This document shows, piece after piece, positions 35,901 to 48,756 of a stretch of DNA of 64,000 nucleotides (the stretch's first letter is position 1; each line of letters begins with the position of its first letter). This stretch comes from Buxus sempervirens (Eukaryota > Streptophyta > Magnoliopsida > Buxales > Buxaceae): NCBI GenBank assembly GCA_947561395.2, contig OX387185.1, positions 43,658,602 through 43,722,601 on the forward strand, read 5' to 3'. The notes beneath the pieces are model-generated. The model ran no database searches. It was not told the DNA's origin and saw only the letters and a list, made by a program, of their open reading frames with translations. The position numbers and the translations under genes were made by a program.

Positions 35901-38900
35901 TTTAGGAAGTTAAGAGGCATTAGGCATGAATGTTTTACGGTTTTATAAGGGTAGCTCTCATGGCCAAATTTGTTGGAGAAAGATGATATTTCTTTGATTT
36001 GACTATTGAAAAGCCCTAATTTCGTGCCATACCAGTTTGTTGATTTTTTTGGTTGGGCAAGATTTAATCCACTGATTATATGCTACTTTGATTATTGAAG
36101 AGCCCTAAGTTAAGAGGCATTACGCATGAATGTTTTATGTTTTTATAAGGGTAGCTCTCATGGCCAAATTTGTTGCAGAAAGATGATTTTTCTTTGATTT
36201 GATTATTGAAGAGCCCTAATTTTGTGCCATACCAGTTTTGTTGATTTTGTTGGTTGGGTAAGATTTAATCTACTGTTTATATGCTACTTTGATTTGGGGA
36301 GTGTAAAAACACCAATCTAATTTTGTAACCTTCATTAATACACCAATAATCCATTAAATCTCCATGGTGTAAAGAAGCATTCTATGTAGGATCCATTGTG
36401 AAAGATGTAGGTTGATCATGAGGTCTGATAATTATGTAATAAATGGCAAAGATTAAAAAAAAATTTATAATGGACATAATCATATAGGTGATGAACAGGA
36501 ATGATAAAAAATACTGAGCAATGCCTTAAGTGGCAAGAAATAGTCAATAGCCTCATGGACATCATAAAACTGAGTGAATAGTACAAGTTAACTGACCGTC
36601 AAAGACAAGACAGACCCTGGACCTGGAGTCATTATCCAATGGTGGAATAGATTATTATCTTCTATTTGTTTATAATGCTCCATTTGAAGTGTCAATAGCA
36701 TAAATGTCAAAGATCCTAAATGCTATCTGGAAGAATAAAACTAAGATTATAGGTACGTAGCTTATGTTGAAAAGGAAAAAAAGAGGGGTGGGGTGAGGAT
36801 TTAAAGTAAAATGTTTATTAGAGCAGAAGGTGCTGAGATGAAGCTCTCTGTGGCTCATTCGTGAGGATAATAAACTGTCATGTAGAAGTTGATCTTGTCA
36901 ATGCTCTGAAATGCATGCAGATGCAATGAATTGCTTTTATATATTATTTTGTTGTCAAGCAAGATTTCATGAGAACCAGGAGTTGTTGAAAGTGTCTTGT
37001 AAACATCTCATAATCCTCAAGAAGGTAAGTAAGTCTTTCATATATGAACCAATACTCTCAATGGTAGCAAAGACCTGGATAGTGAAGATCAATGCCAAAA
37101 AAAAATTTTATATTTTTTTTTCTGTGGACAATTCTAAATTTTTTCCTACTTCTTCTGTCTCTATCATGGCTGACTCTCTTTCATTTACAATAATCAGTAC
37201 CATACATTAAACTGGAATCTGGGAATTATCTTCTATGTAGGTCTAAGTTTATTCTTGTTTTACATGCTCATGATCGATTTGGCTTCGTCAATGTAGGCCA
37301 TGCACACCTTGTGTCTTAAACACATAGATGACAGTTATACTATCCACCTCTAGAGAAGTTTGGTAGCTCTTGAAAGGTGTTTGATTGTTAGTACGCAATA
37401 TCCTTCACACCTCTTGAGTTGCTGATTTTGAAGGTTGATATTGAATTCATAAAGAAATCTGTTAAAAATACCAAATGAAATGTCACCTGGAGGATTTTTT
37501 TTTTTTTTTTAAAAAAATTAGTAACTTAAACTGTACCCAGGGCTTTTTACAATGTTAGACTGGCCAACTGGAGAAAGAAACCTAAATAATAGAGAAGAAT
37601 TGATTTGAGTAGTAACTAGTTTATATGTATCACTTATATACATAAATTTTAATACCATGATAATGATTTCTTTTGGCAATTTAAAAAAGAGTTAAAGGAA
37701 GAAATGAAAGAAAAATGTCTTATAGGACCATATATTGTTTGGTTTATCAGGAACTCTTGTTTTTATTTATTTATTTATTTATTTTTGTAAAGGAGCTTTC
37801 ATTCTCATAATTTCTTCCAACTTCATCATATCCACATAGCTCATATTAATTTCCTCACCGCAAATTACCATATTACTTTTGTAGTGTACACCTTATGGGT
37901 TAGGTGTATTTAATTTGATGATTGGTTTCCATTTTTCTTTTTCCCAGAGTCAAAAAGGTACAAGGCCGTTATCATACGAATTGATAGCCCTGGAGGTGAT
38001 GCTCTTGCCTCTGATTTGTAAGTTCCCTTTTAATAGAAATATTCTTATAGTTGTGACGGAGTATGAGTTTATTCTTTTCTGAGGCATAAGATCTAGATGT
38101 TTTCAAGAAATAGATATTTTAGTCAAGGTTTTAGATTTCAATTTTTCCAACCATATTTCTATAGCAACATGTTAACAAATTTCACCAATGTGAAAAATTT
38201 TTGCTAGTTTGGAGGAAGTGGGGGAAAATTATGGCGAAAAGTTGAATTGTTCACTTGAAACTTCTAAGGGGCTTAAAATATAAGTAAAAATACTCTTCAA
38301 AATACAAAATAATATATATATATCTATTCATTCATATGTAGGCAAGTCATCTGCGAAGTGTGTAGAGGAAATCTAGAGAAATTGTCTAAAAGATTGAATT
38401 ATAGTGTAAAATTTTTAAAGGTCTAAATGTTATGGAAATGACTGAAAATATGAAAACATAGATTCATATTGCATATATTTAGACTAATGTGGCTGTATAC
38501 TATCAACATCAAACAACATAATACAAAATAGATATCAGATAACTACGTGAAACATAAAAATGGTCTAGTAAAATCCAAATATTCAAGTAAAAGTGTGCAT
38601 CACATCCACAAAGATTTCCAAGCCATCTCAAAGTTATTTTTCTTAAGGTAGAAATCTATAAGAGGCAGAAGAATGGGAGAAGGAAAACTATGGAACATAA
38701 TTTGTCATTTCTAACAAATTTTCTATTTCAAATAATTATCAGAAATTTTTAGTCATATTTCTTTTTTTTTTTATTATTTTTAACATGAAAAAAAAGTTAT
38801 AGGGTTGATTAATGGCCAACTGATTTGATGAATAATGGAATATTAACGCTTTGTAAAGCTTATATTCTGTATAATTTCCATAAAATTCTTAATATTCTTT

Positions 38901-41900
38901 TTTGATTATTTTTGAGGTAGGAAATGATTATGTAGTTAATCAATGGCCAATTAATTGTAGAGTAATGGACAATTAACTTTTCATGACAGTTTTTATCTAT
39001 AAATAATTTTCAAAATTGTGGTTTTTTTTTTCTTTCTTATAATTTTAAATTAAAGATATTTATATTGTAAACTTATGCCAGCTACGCTGATGATTAGTAG
39101 GCCAATAAACTTTTCAACATGTTTCTATTTTTAAAGTTGTTAAAGAAATTTTTGAATATTTTTTATTTTTTATTATTTTAAGGTTAACAATTATTTATAT
39201 AGTTAATTGATTAATTGATGGTGAATTACTTGGATGGATAATGTGATATTAAACTTTTCTAGCATTTTCATATTTTAAATAATTTTCAGATGTTTTTAAT
39301 AATTTAATACCTTTTATTATTTAAAATATCATAATATTATACTGTTAAATACATTTTCATTTTTTTTAATATTTTTCATTGTTTTAAATATTAAATACAT
39401 AATTAATTAAATACAAATTACTCTGATGAATACTTAGCCAAATTAATTAACTTTTAATTATTAAAGTTTCTAATTTTGTTACATTATTTATCTATAGTTA
39501 ATTGATTCTTCATAATTATAGGTTTTAATTAATTTTTGAATGAATAATTAATTAGATATTTATTTTTTCTGAAAAATCAAAGTAATGACACCAACACATA
39601 CTAATTTTGCATGATTTGTATTGTTTTTTCCAAGGTTAGAAACTAGAGAAGATATATTTGCCTCAATACATACTTCTGACTATTTACTTAACACTTCATA
39701 CCAATACTACCAATATAAATTTTGTAATCCAATTAACTTGCTATATTTCTCTCTGGATGTGAGGGCATACTTTTACTATTATCATTATAACAGCCAGGTT
39801 TGCTTTCTATCCACACAATAATTTATCGAGGAACTACCTTCAGCTGGAAGGTGAATCTTTTCTTAGATAATGTTCAATCCGTTAGTTTCATCATCTGTTT
39901 CAGCCATAGTCTTGATCATTCTGGCATGTACTCTTGGATTATAGCAATTCTTTATTAATCAATTGTCTATGCTTGCAAGCATAAATGACTTAGGTTCAAG
40001 TATTTCAGGATATTTTGGATTCAAAGCCATGGGCAAAGCTGTCCATTAAATATCCACCAGTTACCACATTTCTGAATGATATACCAAGTCATCTTCCGTA
40101 TAGTACCATTTCAATAGAATATAGGAGCTATTCAAGTGAAATATTCCACTTGAATTAGTTGAAATGATCTTCTTTTTTTTCTGGGAATACACTCGCTTCA
40201 TTTATTTCTTTTATCTTCTTTAGATAGGTCCAAAATGCCTTATATGAAGCCAGATAATAAACAATCTTGCATACGAAAACAAATTCTATTTAGTTGTCCA
40301 CTTGAGCTTGACAGTCTACTTCTTTTTTACTCTTTCTGTTCAGGAGATGTCCTTTCTAGAGTATCTATTGATGGAAATTGTGGTAAAATGTTATGCAGCT
40401 CAGATGAGTATAAACAAACAACATCTTTCAATTAGAGGTTGCGTCTGAAGTTGAACTCCAATTCCAGTTGTCTACCTTCCTCTTTTTCTGAACACAGTGA
40501 CAGACATTGTCTGTTGTTACTCCTGCAATAATATTTCTTTTTTATGTGGGATGTCTGGCGTAAACACATCATAACTGCAAAATAAACCACTTAGAGAGGT
40601 TATAGTTTTTATTTTTGACACTGTAATTCATTAACTGTATTAGTTACAGTGTATTCTAAAGAAGATGAGGGAATCCCAATGAGCAGTACATCCTTTTTTC
40701 ATGACGGAAAAGGCACTCATTCTCATCTGTTCATAAATTCTACGCTAATGAATTTTTTGAATTCCTGAATGATTCCATTGCATGCATCATATATTTTCAT
40801 ATATCCACATAGACCATAGTAAGGGATGACTATTATTCTTGAAAATTATTTTATCACACTTCCCTTACAGATCCAACATAGTTAAAACCCTTAAAGAAAG
40901 AGGCATAAAAGGTCTCACAACCTTTTGTATGTGCAGGTCTTTTATTTTAACAAATGGAGAAGTGTGTAAATCATGTGTGTTCTAGAGTAACAGGGTTTAT
41001 GTGGCCAAACCCCATTTGTGTGTGTGTTCGTGTGTGGTGTCATACACCCACACCCACACACACATGCTCCTGTGTCTGTAAGGAAACATTTTTAGTTAAA
41101 AAAAGACTTGTCGACAAACATTTAAGTAGGATAATAGATAGGATGGAGATGTGAAAAGGTTTGTACTTCTATGCAGAGGATAGAGAATGAGATCAGAATG
41201 TTCAAGTACTCGTGTAAGGTTGATCAGCAGGATTAGATACATAACATTTGCTAGTCTTGAATGGGTTGGGTACTGTCTTGTCAATGACATATGATCAAAA
41301 AGATTGGCTTTGACTCTTTGCATAATGAATATGGTTAGTATGGCCCTTCAACTCAGCCATGTCAACATCGTTATGTTGTATGTGCTCATCCTACATATGC
41401 ATTGGTTCTTAGTTGCCTAACGTTTTTTTATTCATTTATCATAGTTAGTCTAACAGTGATTCTACCTTTCAACTTGGGTGGAATGATTCAGTTGAATAAG
41501 AATCTAGAAACACCTCTCTGGTTAAGCCGTCAAGCTCATTGGCTGTACGGTTTTAGTTAAGCAAGATATATATGTAAGTTTGGATGGTATTGCCAGTCTT
41601 GTGTGTTTATAGATTAGCAATTATAACTTAGGAGTTAGGACACATTATTGTGACATTCACTCGTTTAGACCAGCTTCCATTAGCTTGCCTTGACTTAAAA
41701 GTATCTTTTATCATGCATTTAATCAGCAGTGACTTAGTTTTATTCTATACACTTTTAAACTTCTTTTGTGCTATAGTTTCTATTTCCATCTTTTTTACAC
41801 AAGGAATTAGAATTTGGCTGAAGAATTTTAGATCCTAGTTCTGCAATTCATTAAATTGGAATTTTGCTGAAATCTTATTATTATTTTTAATTGCCCTAGT

Positions 41901-44900
41901 AATGAACATGAGAATTGGAGTTGGGTAATGTTTGAAGACTTTTATCAAAAACTTTATCTAAAGTATAGAGAAGCCATATTCAAAATTACAAAGAGGAACT
42001 TAAGGAACTCATGTTACTTAGATGTTCTCATCTATTCTATCTCACCTTGTGCTTCCCAGATCTGCCTTTTTACTCTCGTTCTTTTGCATTGAAAGAAGTT
42101 TGATAAAGGCATATCAGAGAACTGCAAAAATAATGGGGTACAGAAGAATTGTAATTGATATTTTTCTATTTATACGTCAATTCTACATAATTGTGTGTGG
42201 ATTTTCAATTCCACACACAATTTCTCAAGTGAAACACACCTTAGACTACACTTATTCATGATCGATAAGAAAATCTGAACATCAGGGAGCATCTGGAACC
42301 ATGTTTACAGAATGAGTCTGTTTTAAACATTATTGGAATCACAAAATGAGTTTTATTTATGGTTGATCAGATTTTTTCCTGTTTCGAGGAAGCTTATAAG
42401 CAGTATAGTCCCGAATAGGTTTTCATCATTCCTGTTATCCAAACCTCACCCCACCTGCCCCACGCCCTCTTCTCTTCTAGATTTGTTTTTTTTTGCAGAA
42501 TTTCTTGCATTGTGCCTGGGACAACTTTAAATAGAGGAGAATATTTATTTATCTGTAAGAAACATAACACATGAAGGCTTGTAACTATGTACTTCTCTCT
42601 AACATATTTGGTTTTATGAGCCTGGTGAAAGCCATTTTATTTTTTTGGATCTATGCAACTCTAAATATTATTGATGTTTTAATCATGGATGTTAGATTCA
42701 ATATATTCTTGTTTAAAAAAAATGTAGTGAGAATTATATTGGATTCTTATGGTTAATTGCTGGTGCTTGGCTTTTTTTTTTCTTTTCTAAATATAGAATG
42801 TGGAGGGAGATTAGACTTCTAGCTGCCTCAAAACCTGTCATTGCATCAATGTCTGATGTGGCTGCAAGTGGGGGGTACTACATGGCTATGGGAGCAGGGA
42901 CTATTGTTGCAGAAGATCTTACTTTAACAGGCTCAATTGGAGTTGTTACTGGTGAGTGAATTGAATGTTTCCTGACTAATAATAAACAAAAACCTTGGTC
43001 AAAACTTTATGACTGCAAAATTGTCTTTCATCAATGTGGGGTATTATTAGTAGTATATGCATTCCATTTAATTTAAATTTCTCATATCACTTTGATGCTG
43101 ATTTTTCAGTTGCCTATGCTATTTGATATCTGACATCTTTATCTAAATGTATTTAAGATGCAAACATAACCATGCATGATCTGATATTGTTACTTGAGAT
43201 GCTAACATCGTATCTAGGGTTGTTGTTCTGTTAATGGGTTGGATCTGGATTACATATCCAATGGTTTGAGTATGAACTTGGCTTCTGATTCTATATTAAT
43301 TTGAATACAAATATGGATTTCATGTGTTTAATCACAAAAACAACTGAATTCAAATGTATTCTTAGAACATTCAAGTGAATGTAATTTAAATATACATCTA
43401 ACATGGATTGCATGTTGATTAAGTGAAATGTTCAGACTTATGAATGATAATGTAATTAAATATCAGGCATGTTCCAACCAACTTCATTGATCTATATGTC
43501 CCCCAGCCCCTATGCCTACCCCTTCCTCTCAAGTCTCAAGTATTATGGACCAACAGGCAATTTGATAATGTTTCAACTCCCTGTTCAGATTATGGGACAG
43601 TAATCAAAATAGTTAAAATGCTCAGTTTTTCAATCAAAAGTTGAATTACTCGGAACAGTTTATAGTCAAATTCAAATTTTGGTTGCTCTTTATGTTTTAC
43701 ATTTCAATTTTTTTTTCACAGACCTGGTGAAATTTCGCGTGGACGCCATTGAAATTTAGTTTAGGCAGCAGGGCTGAAAATTTTGCCAAAATTTCGCTGG
43801 TAATGTGGAAATTAATGCGAAATTGTGTTAAATTATCGGGATTTTCATACAATTCTTTTAGGGGGGTTTAATTGACAGTAAAATAAACCTTTAAATCACA
43901 AAATAGAAATATGGATATGAAGTCCTTACACACACAAAACTACAGGAGTCTCTTTCCCATCCCTAATAGTTTCTGCTGTCCCCATACCATTTCGAAGAAA
44001 CAGTGGGTCCCCTACCTCATTTGCACCTGCTATTGCATAGTCCACTTCACTAGCCATGGCTGTAGGAACAGAAAGAAGAGCCGTACCTTTCAACCCAGCC
44101 TGCCCTGTATATTGATCAGAAAGAAGCAGCTGCAAATGCTTTCAGTGGTTTGTCCTTCCTTCCCATCCATCTGTAAGAGTTGCTTGATTTACCTCCATCT
44201 ATAATAAAACTGGACTATGTTAGAGCAGATGTACATCTCATTTCAATGAGTTTTGGCCTCTGACTCTAGGGGGAGAGAGAAGTCCCCAGCTATAGTCATT
44301 GCTGTGATGCATTTGGCAAGCGAACAATGAGCCTTGATTGAAGACTCAAGCTTGCGGGCATGTTAGAAGCAAAATAATTGGCTATGAAGATTGGGCATGT
44401 TGTTGCTTATGACTTGGGTTGGTATGGGACATTCCCTCATGTTGATGGAATAGCTACCTTTTTTGTGTTGTCTACTCAAGGGAAGAGCAGGATTGTTATC
44501 TGCAGTACCCATTTAATCTGTTTTCCCTGTGCTTAATCTGTATTTTCTTTTTTGAGTTTTGTTGTGCTCACTTTTGTTCATTGTTTACATGTTATTATCA
44601 TTTATAAGTTTTTGCTGTTAACATTTTTTTTTCCTGCTTATTAGAATTTTTCTAGGGAAGTTGTTGGTGGTGTGTGTATATATCATATGGTGGAGTTTTT
44701 GTGAATTTTGGGAGTTTTGGAAGAGTTTTGGCCTAATTACGATAAGGGTATTTATGGATTATGTAATGGTGGGTGAATTATTCCAACACTATAACGTGGT
44801 GGAGCATACACCGGGTCACTATTTCTTACTTGAGTAATTATTAAAGAGGTTTGTGATTGATGTTATGTGAGGTTGATTGCGGGAAAGCACGTTTGGATTG

Positions 44901-47900
44901 TGTTCATTTCTTAGACTTTAAGAGATCTGCTTAACCTTTAGGAAAATGACATAATGTTAGTGAAGGATAATACACATATTATAAGTGGTTTTCTCATTCT
45001 TTTTCTAGAAGCCGAAACTATAGGAGCTTGGGAGGAACTGCAAGAGAATTCCAAGAGAAATCCTAATTAGGAGCAACCTAAGAAGAACCTGAGCAGATTT
45101 TAAAGGGGAATTCAAAAGAGAGGAAGTGGAAGAATTTTTGGTTGGGAATTCTGGTCTGTGGTAGATCAGGTAAACAATAGAAGCTTGTTTGGTTTTAGAA
45201 CTTATATTTCTAAGTTCATATTTTTGGTGTTTCTGCTTTCTAGCGAATGGACATACTATTTTTTTTTTTTGACTCTTTGAAGCTTTAGACCAATTCTGAT
45301 CTCTCACTGAATCTGTTTTGTCAAGTTCTAATTTAAAATTTGAGTCTCCAAACATTCCATCTACTTCTCTGTTTGATTTTCAGGATTTCCAACTGAATTT
45401 AAACCCAAATGAAAATAGGTTTATGAGTAAAATGACTGGTTTTTCTTATGTGCTGGTTTACCTAAAACCATCTCTCCGCAGCTTTTTTGCCAATTTTTTT
45501 AACTGAATCCTCTTCATACTAAAATTTATTAATTTTCCTTTATTGCCACATTACTTAGAATTCTCTGTGCGCATTTAAATCTTAAATGACTCCAAGACAG
45601 TGAGTCGTACTACTAAAAGTATTGTATAATATGATGCTCCCCATAAATCCAAGAGAACTATGATTCTAAGTTTCAAATTTTAATGCTTTGATAGGAAAGT
45701 TTAATTTGGGAAAACTGTATGAAAAGATCGGCTTCAATAAGGAGATTATATCAAGGGGAAAATATGCAGAGCTTACTGTAGCTGAACAACGTCCTTTAAG
45801 GTATGATACTCTGTTGCATTATCAGGAATACAAATAAATTATGTTAAAAAATAAGTTATATTTTCTAGCAAAAATTTCTGGTGTTACAGTTTGGCTTCTA
45901 ACAATTGACCCTTGTCTTTTTCTTGTTTTACTTGAGAACTTTCATGAGCTATCAATTTCATGTTTTTTCTTTCTCAATATGATCCTATTAAACAATTTTC
46001 ATTTGCAGGCAGGATGAAGCAGAACTTTTTGCCAAGTCTGCACAGTATATATATATAAAATTCCGAGACAACGCTGCTTTTTCAAGATCAATGCCTGTAT
46101 GCTAGTATTATTTGTCTTGAACTGGAATTGTATCCTTTTCTATTTATTCATAAACATAGCAAATCATTCTATGGTCAGGTGGATCAGATGGAGGAGGTTG
46201 CTCAAGGGAGAGTCTGGGCCGGGAAAGATGCAGCTTCCAGAGGTTTAGTTGATGCTATTGGTGGGATCTCTAGAGCTGTCGCTATTGCAAAACAGAAGGC
46301 TAAAATATCCCAAGACAGACAGGTTAGTTGTTGAGGGTCTCCTGACATCCTTATCTCGTTATTCTCTTCTTTTTTCAAATGGCACAGTCAAATAAACATT
46401 TTTAAATACGCTCATAAATACAATTGACAAAGTCATCCTGCCATCTACAATACCCAAAACTATTATGCTTGTATAGCGGTATGATTTCTGATTGATTGAT
46501 CAAGCAGTTGGTATGTGGTAGAATTATATGTAGATTATGAAAATTCTTAAAATCAAATTAACTGAGTTAGGTCAAGATTCCTAGCAAACATCATCCCATA
46601 GCAGTCTATCTTGCCTGAGAAAACCCTAACCTCCCCTTCTTTTTCTCCCAAAGCCCTATTCTTGAAGTGTTCTGTGTTTGGAGCATTTGCTCATGTGGGT
46701 ACAAAGGAAAAAGAGCTTATTGTTTCCTTCTCTCTGCAAGATGTTTCAAAGTCTGAAGAAGACCTAATCAGTACATTGATCTTAAAGTTCTCCAGAGGAC
46801 ATCTCACTATGGAAGAGATTTGTTCTTCGATCAGTTCTTGGGGTTTGAAATCTCCGTTTACAGTTGGTCTTATTGATCCGAGACATGTTGTGTTGAAACT
46901 TGCATCCGATGAAGATTTCCTAAGCATCTGGATACTCACCTCTCCTTTTTGAAGGTTTTATTTTTTGAATGTTTCAAGTGGTCTCTGGAATTTGATCCCA
47001 AGAAAGAATCTGCTGTCGCCCCACACTAGGTATAATTCCCTTTCTTACCCTTACATTTTTTTGAACCCATTTCTTCTTTGTCCTCCTGCCGCTGCTCTTA
47101 GTATGGTATTGAAGATTGATAAAGCTACTTTAGCCCTCGTTCGCCCTAGTATGGCCAGGTTGTGCATTGAGATCCCAGAGGTCAAGTGCCTCCAAATCAT
47201 ATTTGTATCAGCATCAGGAAAGGCAATGGCTTATGGCAATGTCTTGTGTTCGAGATATTTCCTAAATATTATCATCTTTGTAGTTTTCAAGGCCACTCTA
47301 ATGATGAATTTAGGGAATTTGCTTCTTTCAAGCCATTGATTAGGATGCTTCTCCAAAGGCCTATAACAGAAATGGAAAACGTTCATAATTTGGTGTTTTG
47401 CCTTGCCCAGATCCTCCCATTGAAAGACACTTCTGTACCTTCAACTCCACATCAAATATGGTTTTCAACAACAACCATCCACATACTTTATTCATTCATG
47501 ATTCAACAAGCATGCCAATTCAAACGATCAATATGAAGTCATAAAACCACGAATGTAAATAATTAAACAAGTCTAGGAAGCATCAAAATTCAACAAACTA
47601 ACAATTGGAGTCTTTTGGTATGTTAAGATTCCTTTCACACACACACACACACCCAACCTTTTTTTACGATGCAGTTCAATCAGTTTGAAGACTTCTTGTC
47701 TATTGCTTTCTAATGTCTGTCTATACATTCAGGTTACACTCGTGGAACTATCGAGGCCCTCACCAACACTGCCAGAGGTCTTAAGTGGCATTGGGAATTC
47801 CCTTGTTGGAGTTGACAGGACTCTCAAGGAGCTGATGCAAGACTTAACACATTCTGATGGAGTTCAAGCCAGAATGGATGGAATCATGTTTCAGAAATTC

Positions 47901-47963
47901 GAAGGAGTTTCAAACGCCAATCCCATCTTTTCCTTGATAAAGGACTACCTAAGTTCCCTTTGA
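21411..47963 (+). CDS. SPPA: Chloroplast signal peptide peptidase A / protease IV (S49)
   Basis: Thirteen coding exons: 21411-21890, 23636-23819, 26409-26546, 28109-28279, 28368-28471, 29046-29113, 35065-35231, 37948-38017, 42797-42951, 45695-45800, 46009-46096, 46179-46322, 47733-47963. All have GT/AG borders and compatible phases, giving 2,106 nt and 701 aa. SPPA is a light-induced thylakoid serine protease. Residues 1 to about 70 form a Ser/Arg-rich transit peptide, followed by an acidic linker. The N-terminal S49 domain carries the predicted catalytic Lys (about 286) in GKYKSAGD. The C-terminal S49 domain carries RIDSPGGDA and the nucleophile Ser (about 485) in [10 protein letters not shown]. 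Length matches the Arabidopsis protein. Introns total about 24.4 kb and are full of transposons, but the coding sequence is intact. Confidence 0.95.
22708..23226. mobile_element. Non-autonomous hAT element (MITE), family B, in SPPA intron 1
   Basis: Ends TAGGGGTGTAACTCAG and, inverted, TAGGGGTGCAACTCGG. Flanks CTGAGGAC (22700-22707) and ATGAGGAC (23227-23234) match at 7 of 8. It is 519 bp. The subterminal zones are arrays of GGTTTGGTTCGG-type motifs and their inverses, around a TATATA-rich centre. No transposase is encoded. Confidence 0.85.
29862..29904 (+). repeat. Uninterrupted run of 43 G in SPPA intron 6
   Basis: G at every position from 29862 to 29904, preceded by ATACAT and followed by TTGTGGTGGTGG. 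On the coding strand it would put G43 in the pre-mRNA, able to form stacked G-quadruplexes. The true length may vary or be mis-called because homopolymers this long are hard to sequence. Confidence 0.9.
30140..30808. repeat. Possible 669 bp element with imperfect inverted ends
   Basis: The left end TATACTAGAAAAGATGCA...TGCACGTGCGTGACGTG resembles the reverse complement of the right end (TATACTAGGGGAGGCACATG...CTGCACGTAT). The interior is AT-rich and non-coding. No target duplication was found; the superfamily is unknown. It lies in SPPA intron 6. Confidence 0.4.
31194..31713. mobile_element. Non-autonomous hAT element (MITE), family C, in SPPA intron 6
   Basis: Ends TAGGGGTGTTCATGGGC and, inverted, TAGGGCTAATCTCTAGGCGG. 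Flanks TTTCTCAA (31186-31193) and CTTCTCAA (31714-31721) match at 7 of 8. It is 520 bp. It contains repeated GGGCGGGCTTGG and GGCCCGGCCCG motifs near the ends and AT-rich sequence in the middle. The GC motifs recall the subterminal arrays of the hAT at 14074-19829, a possible source of transposase for this family. Confidence 0.85.
31823..32180. mobile_element. 358 bp MITE with 9 bp target duplication, in SPPA intron 6
   Basis: Perfect direct repeats GTTGGAAAC (31814-31822 and 32181-32189) flank it. The interior is dominated by GGAAATTTCGC and GGGGAAAT motifs in both orientations; the ends are imperfectly inverted. A 9 bp duplication suits a Mutator-type element. Related GAAATTTCGC sequence appears near 43730-43810, in intron 9. 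Confidence 0.7.
35803..35825 (+). mobile_element. Very short poly-A retroinsertion (23 bp) in SPPA intron 7
   Basis: AGCCTCAACC followed by A13 lies between two identical 14 bp copies AGTGTATAATCCAA (35789-35802 and 35826-35839). It has the same structure as the inserts at 12155, 21246 and 48990. Confidence 0.75.
35908..36299. repeat. Tandem duplication, period 200 bp, in SPPA intron 7
   Basis: Two adjacent copies start AGTTAAGAGGCATTA at 35908 and 36108 and run to about TGCTACTTTGATT. They differ at roughly 15 positions. Non-coding. Confidence 0.92.
38750..39560. repeat. Old AT-rich tandem array in SPPA intron 8
   Basis: About five diverged units, each with a block like TTAAT..ATGG(C/T)(C/G)AA...TGATGAATAATG..ATATTAAC(T)TTTC followed by TTTAAATAATTTTCA. 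Blocks fall near 38804, 38932, 39078, 39199 and 39401, spacing 120-200 bp. It is heavily decayed; the unit length is approximate. Confidence 0.55.
46611..47540 (+). pseudogene. LINE ORF1 relic (DUF4283 plus zinc knuckle) in SPPA intron 12
   Basis: The first frame (46611-46952) matches the DUF4283 pattern of plant L1-type ORF1 proteins: [20 protein letters not shown], then [20 protein letters not shown]. After frameshifts, 47150-47320 keeps the usual continuation RLCIEI...K and, in another frame, [17 protein letters not shown], a degraded CCHC knuckle. There is no intact reading frame and no reverse transcriptase part. It is in the same orientation as SPPA. Confidence 0.75.
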
Positions 47964-48323
47964 TTTCAGCTTTGTATATTATATCCAACCCCCCATCCCT
48001 CTTTTTTCTTTTTGTCAAGTCCATCACAAGGCAAGTTTTCTGAAGGGGTTCATCAAACCTGAAATGCAAAAGATCAATCGATCCCTCACTAGAAAATGGG
48101 ATACCCCAGTCAGGAAACGTATGAGGGACTCCTTTTTATTTTTTTTCTTCTATAGAAATGGTTATGAATCATGACTAAGTAATATAATGTACTGAAAGAA
48201 AGGAAAAATGGAGATGGATGTCGCATCTCAGAAATTTGAAAGTTCTGTTCTCTTGTCTTGCCTGAAAGAGGGAGCAAAAGTAGTACAAAATTCAGGAGTA
48301 GTATAACAAATGATGAAGGGAAA

Positions 48324-48677
48324 TCATGGTCCATTTATGTCTTGGATGTAGATGTAGTCTTCATGATCAACCATCAACTTCCTCATCACACGTTCTTCCC
48401 TGTGAAGTCTCATGCATTCATCAACTTTAAAGCTTGATTCCTCCTAAAGGAAACAAACAGATAAATGTGATTAAACCTATCTTCAACAGAACTCCAAAAC
48501 CAAACCCATTAAAATTTTCCATTATAGAGTAAGAGGGAGAGATCTTACAGGTGATGCTATGAAAGGTGTTGCTTGCAGTTCAGATTCTGGCCAAGTGTTG
48601 GTGATGGGAAGAGCTCTGGAATCTGGGGTGGCGAGTAGAAGAGCAGATAAAGCAAAGAACAAGTACATCCTTGCCAT
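48324..48677 (-). CDS. Phytosulfokine-type peptide hormone precursor with YIYIQ core
   Basis: Two exons: 48677-48549 and 48443-48324, with GTAAGA donor and TTTCCTTTAG acceptor, giving 82 aa. Residues 1 to about 22 (ARMYLFFALSALLLATPDSRA) form a secretion signal. The C-terminal block around residues 52-78 has the family layout: Cys, basic/acidic stretch, EERVMRKLMVDHEDYIYIQ, then a short tail DINGP. Asp before the first Tyr, needed for tyrosine sulfation, is kept. In known phytosulfokine the core is YIYTQ; here codon 4 is ATC (Ile), one base from ACC (Thr). The second conserved Cys (usual ECLMRR) is Arg here. The mature peptide acts in the apoplast through LRR receptor kinases. It ends 361 bp from SPPA, tail to tail. 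Confidence 0.85.
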
Positions 48678-48756
48678 GTATTCACAGAGTTTGAACAGAG
48701 AAACTAAGAGAGGACTCAAAAGACCAATGAGATGAGAAGCTTGTTTGCTGTGAATT

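Noticed and set aside
43926..44204. Overlapping open frames of 69 (minus) and 97 (plus) codons in SPPA intron 9
   Set aside because: The minus frame ([17 protein letters not shown]...) looks protein-like but matches no family I can name, and has no start context, partner exon or promoter.
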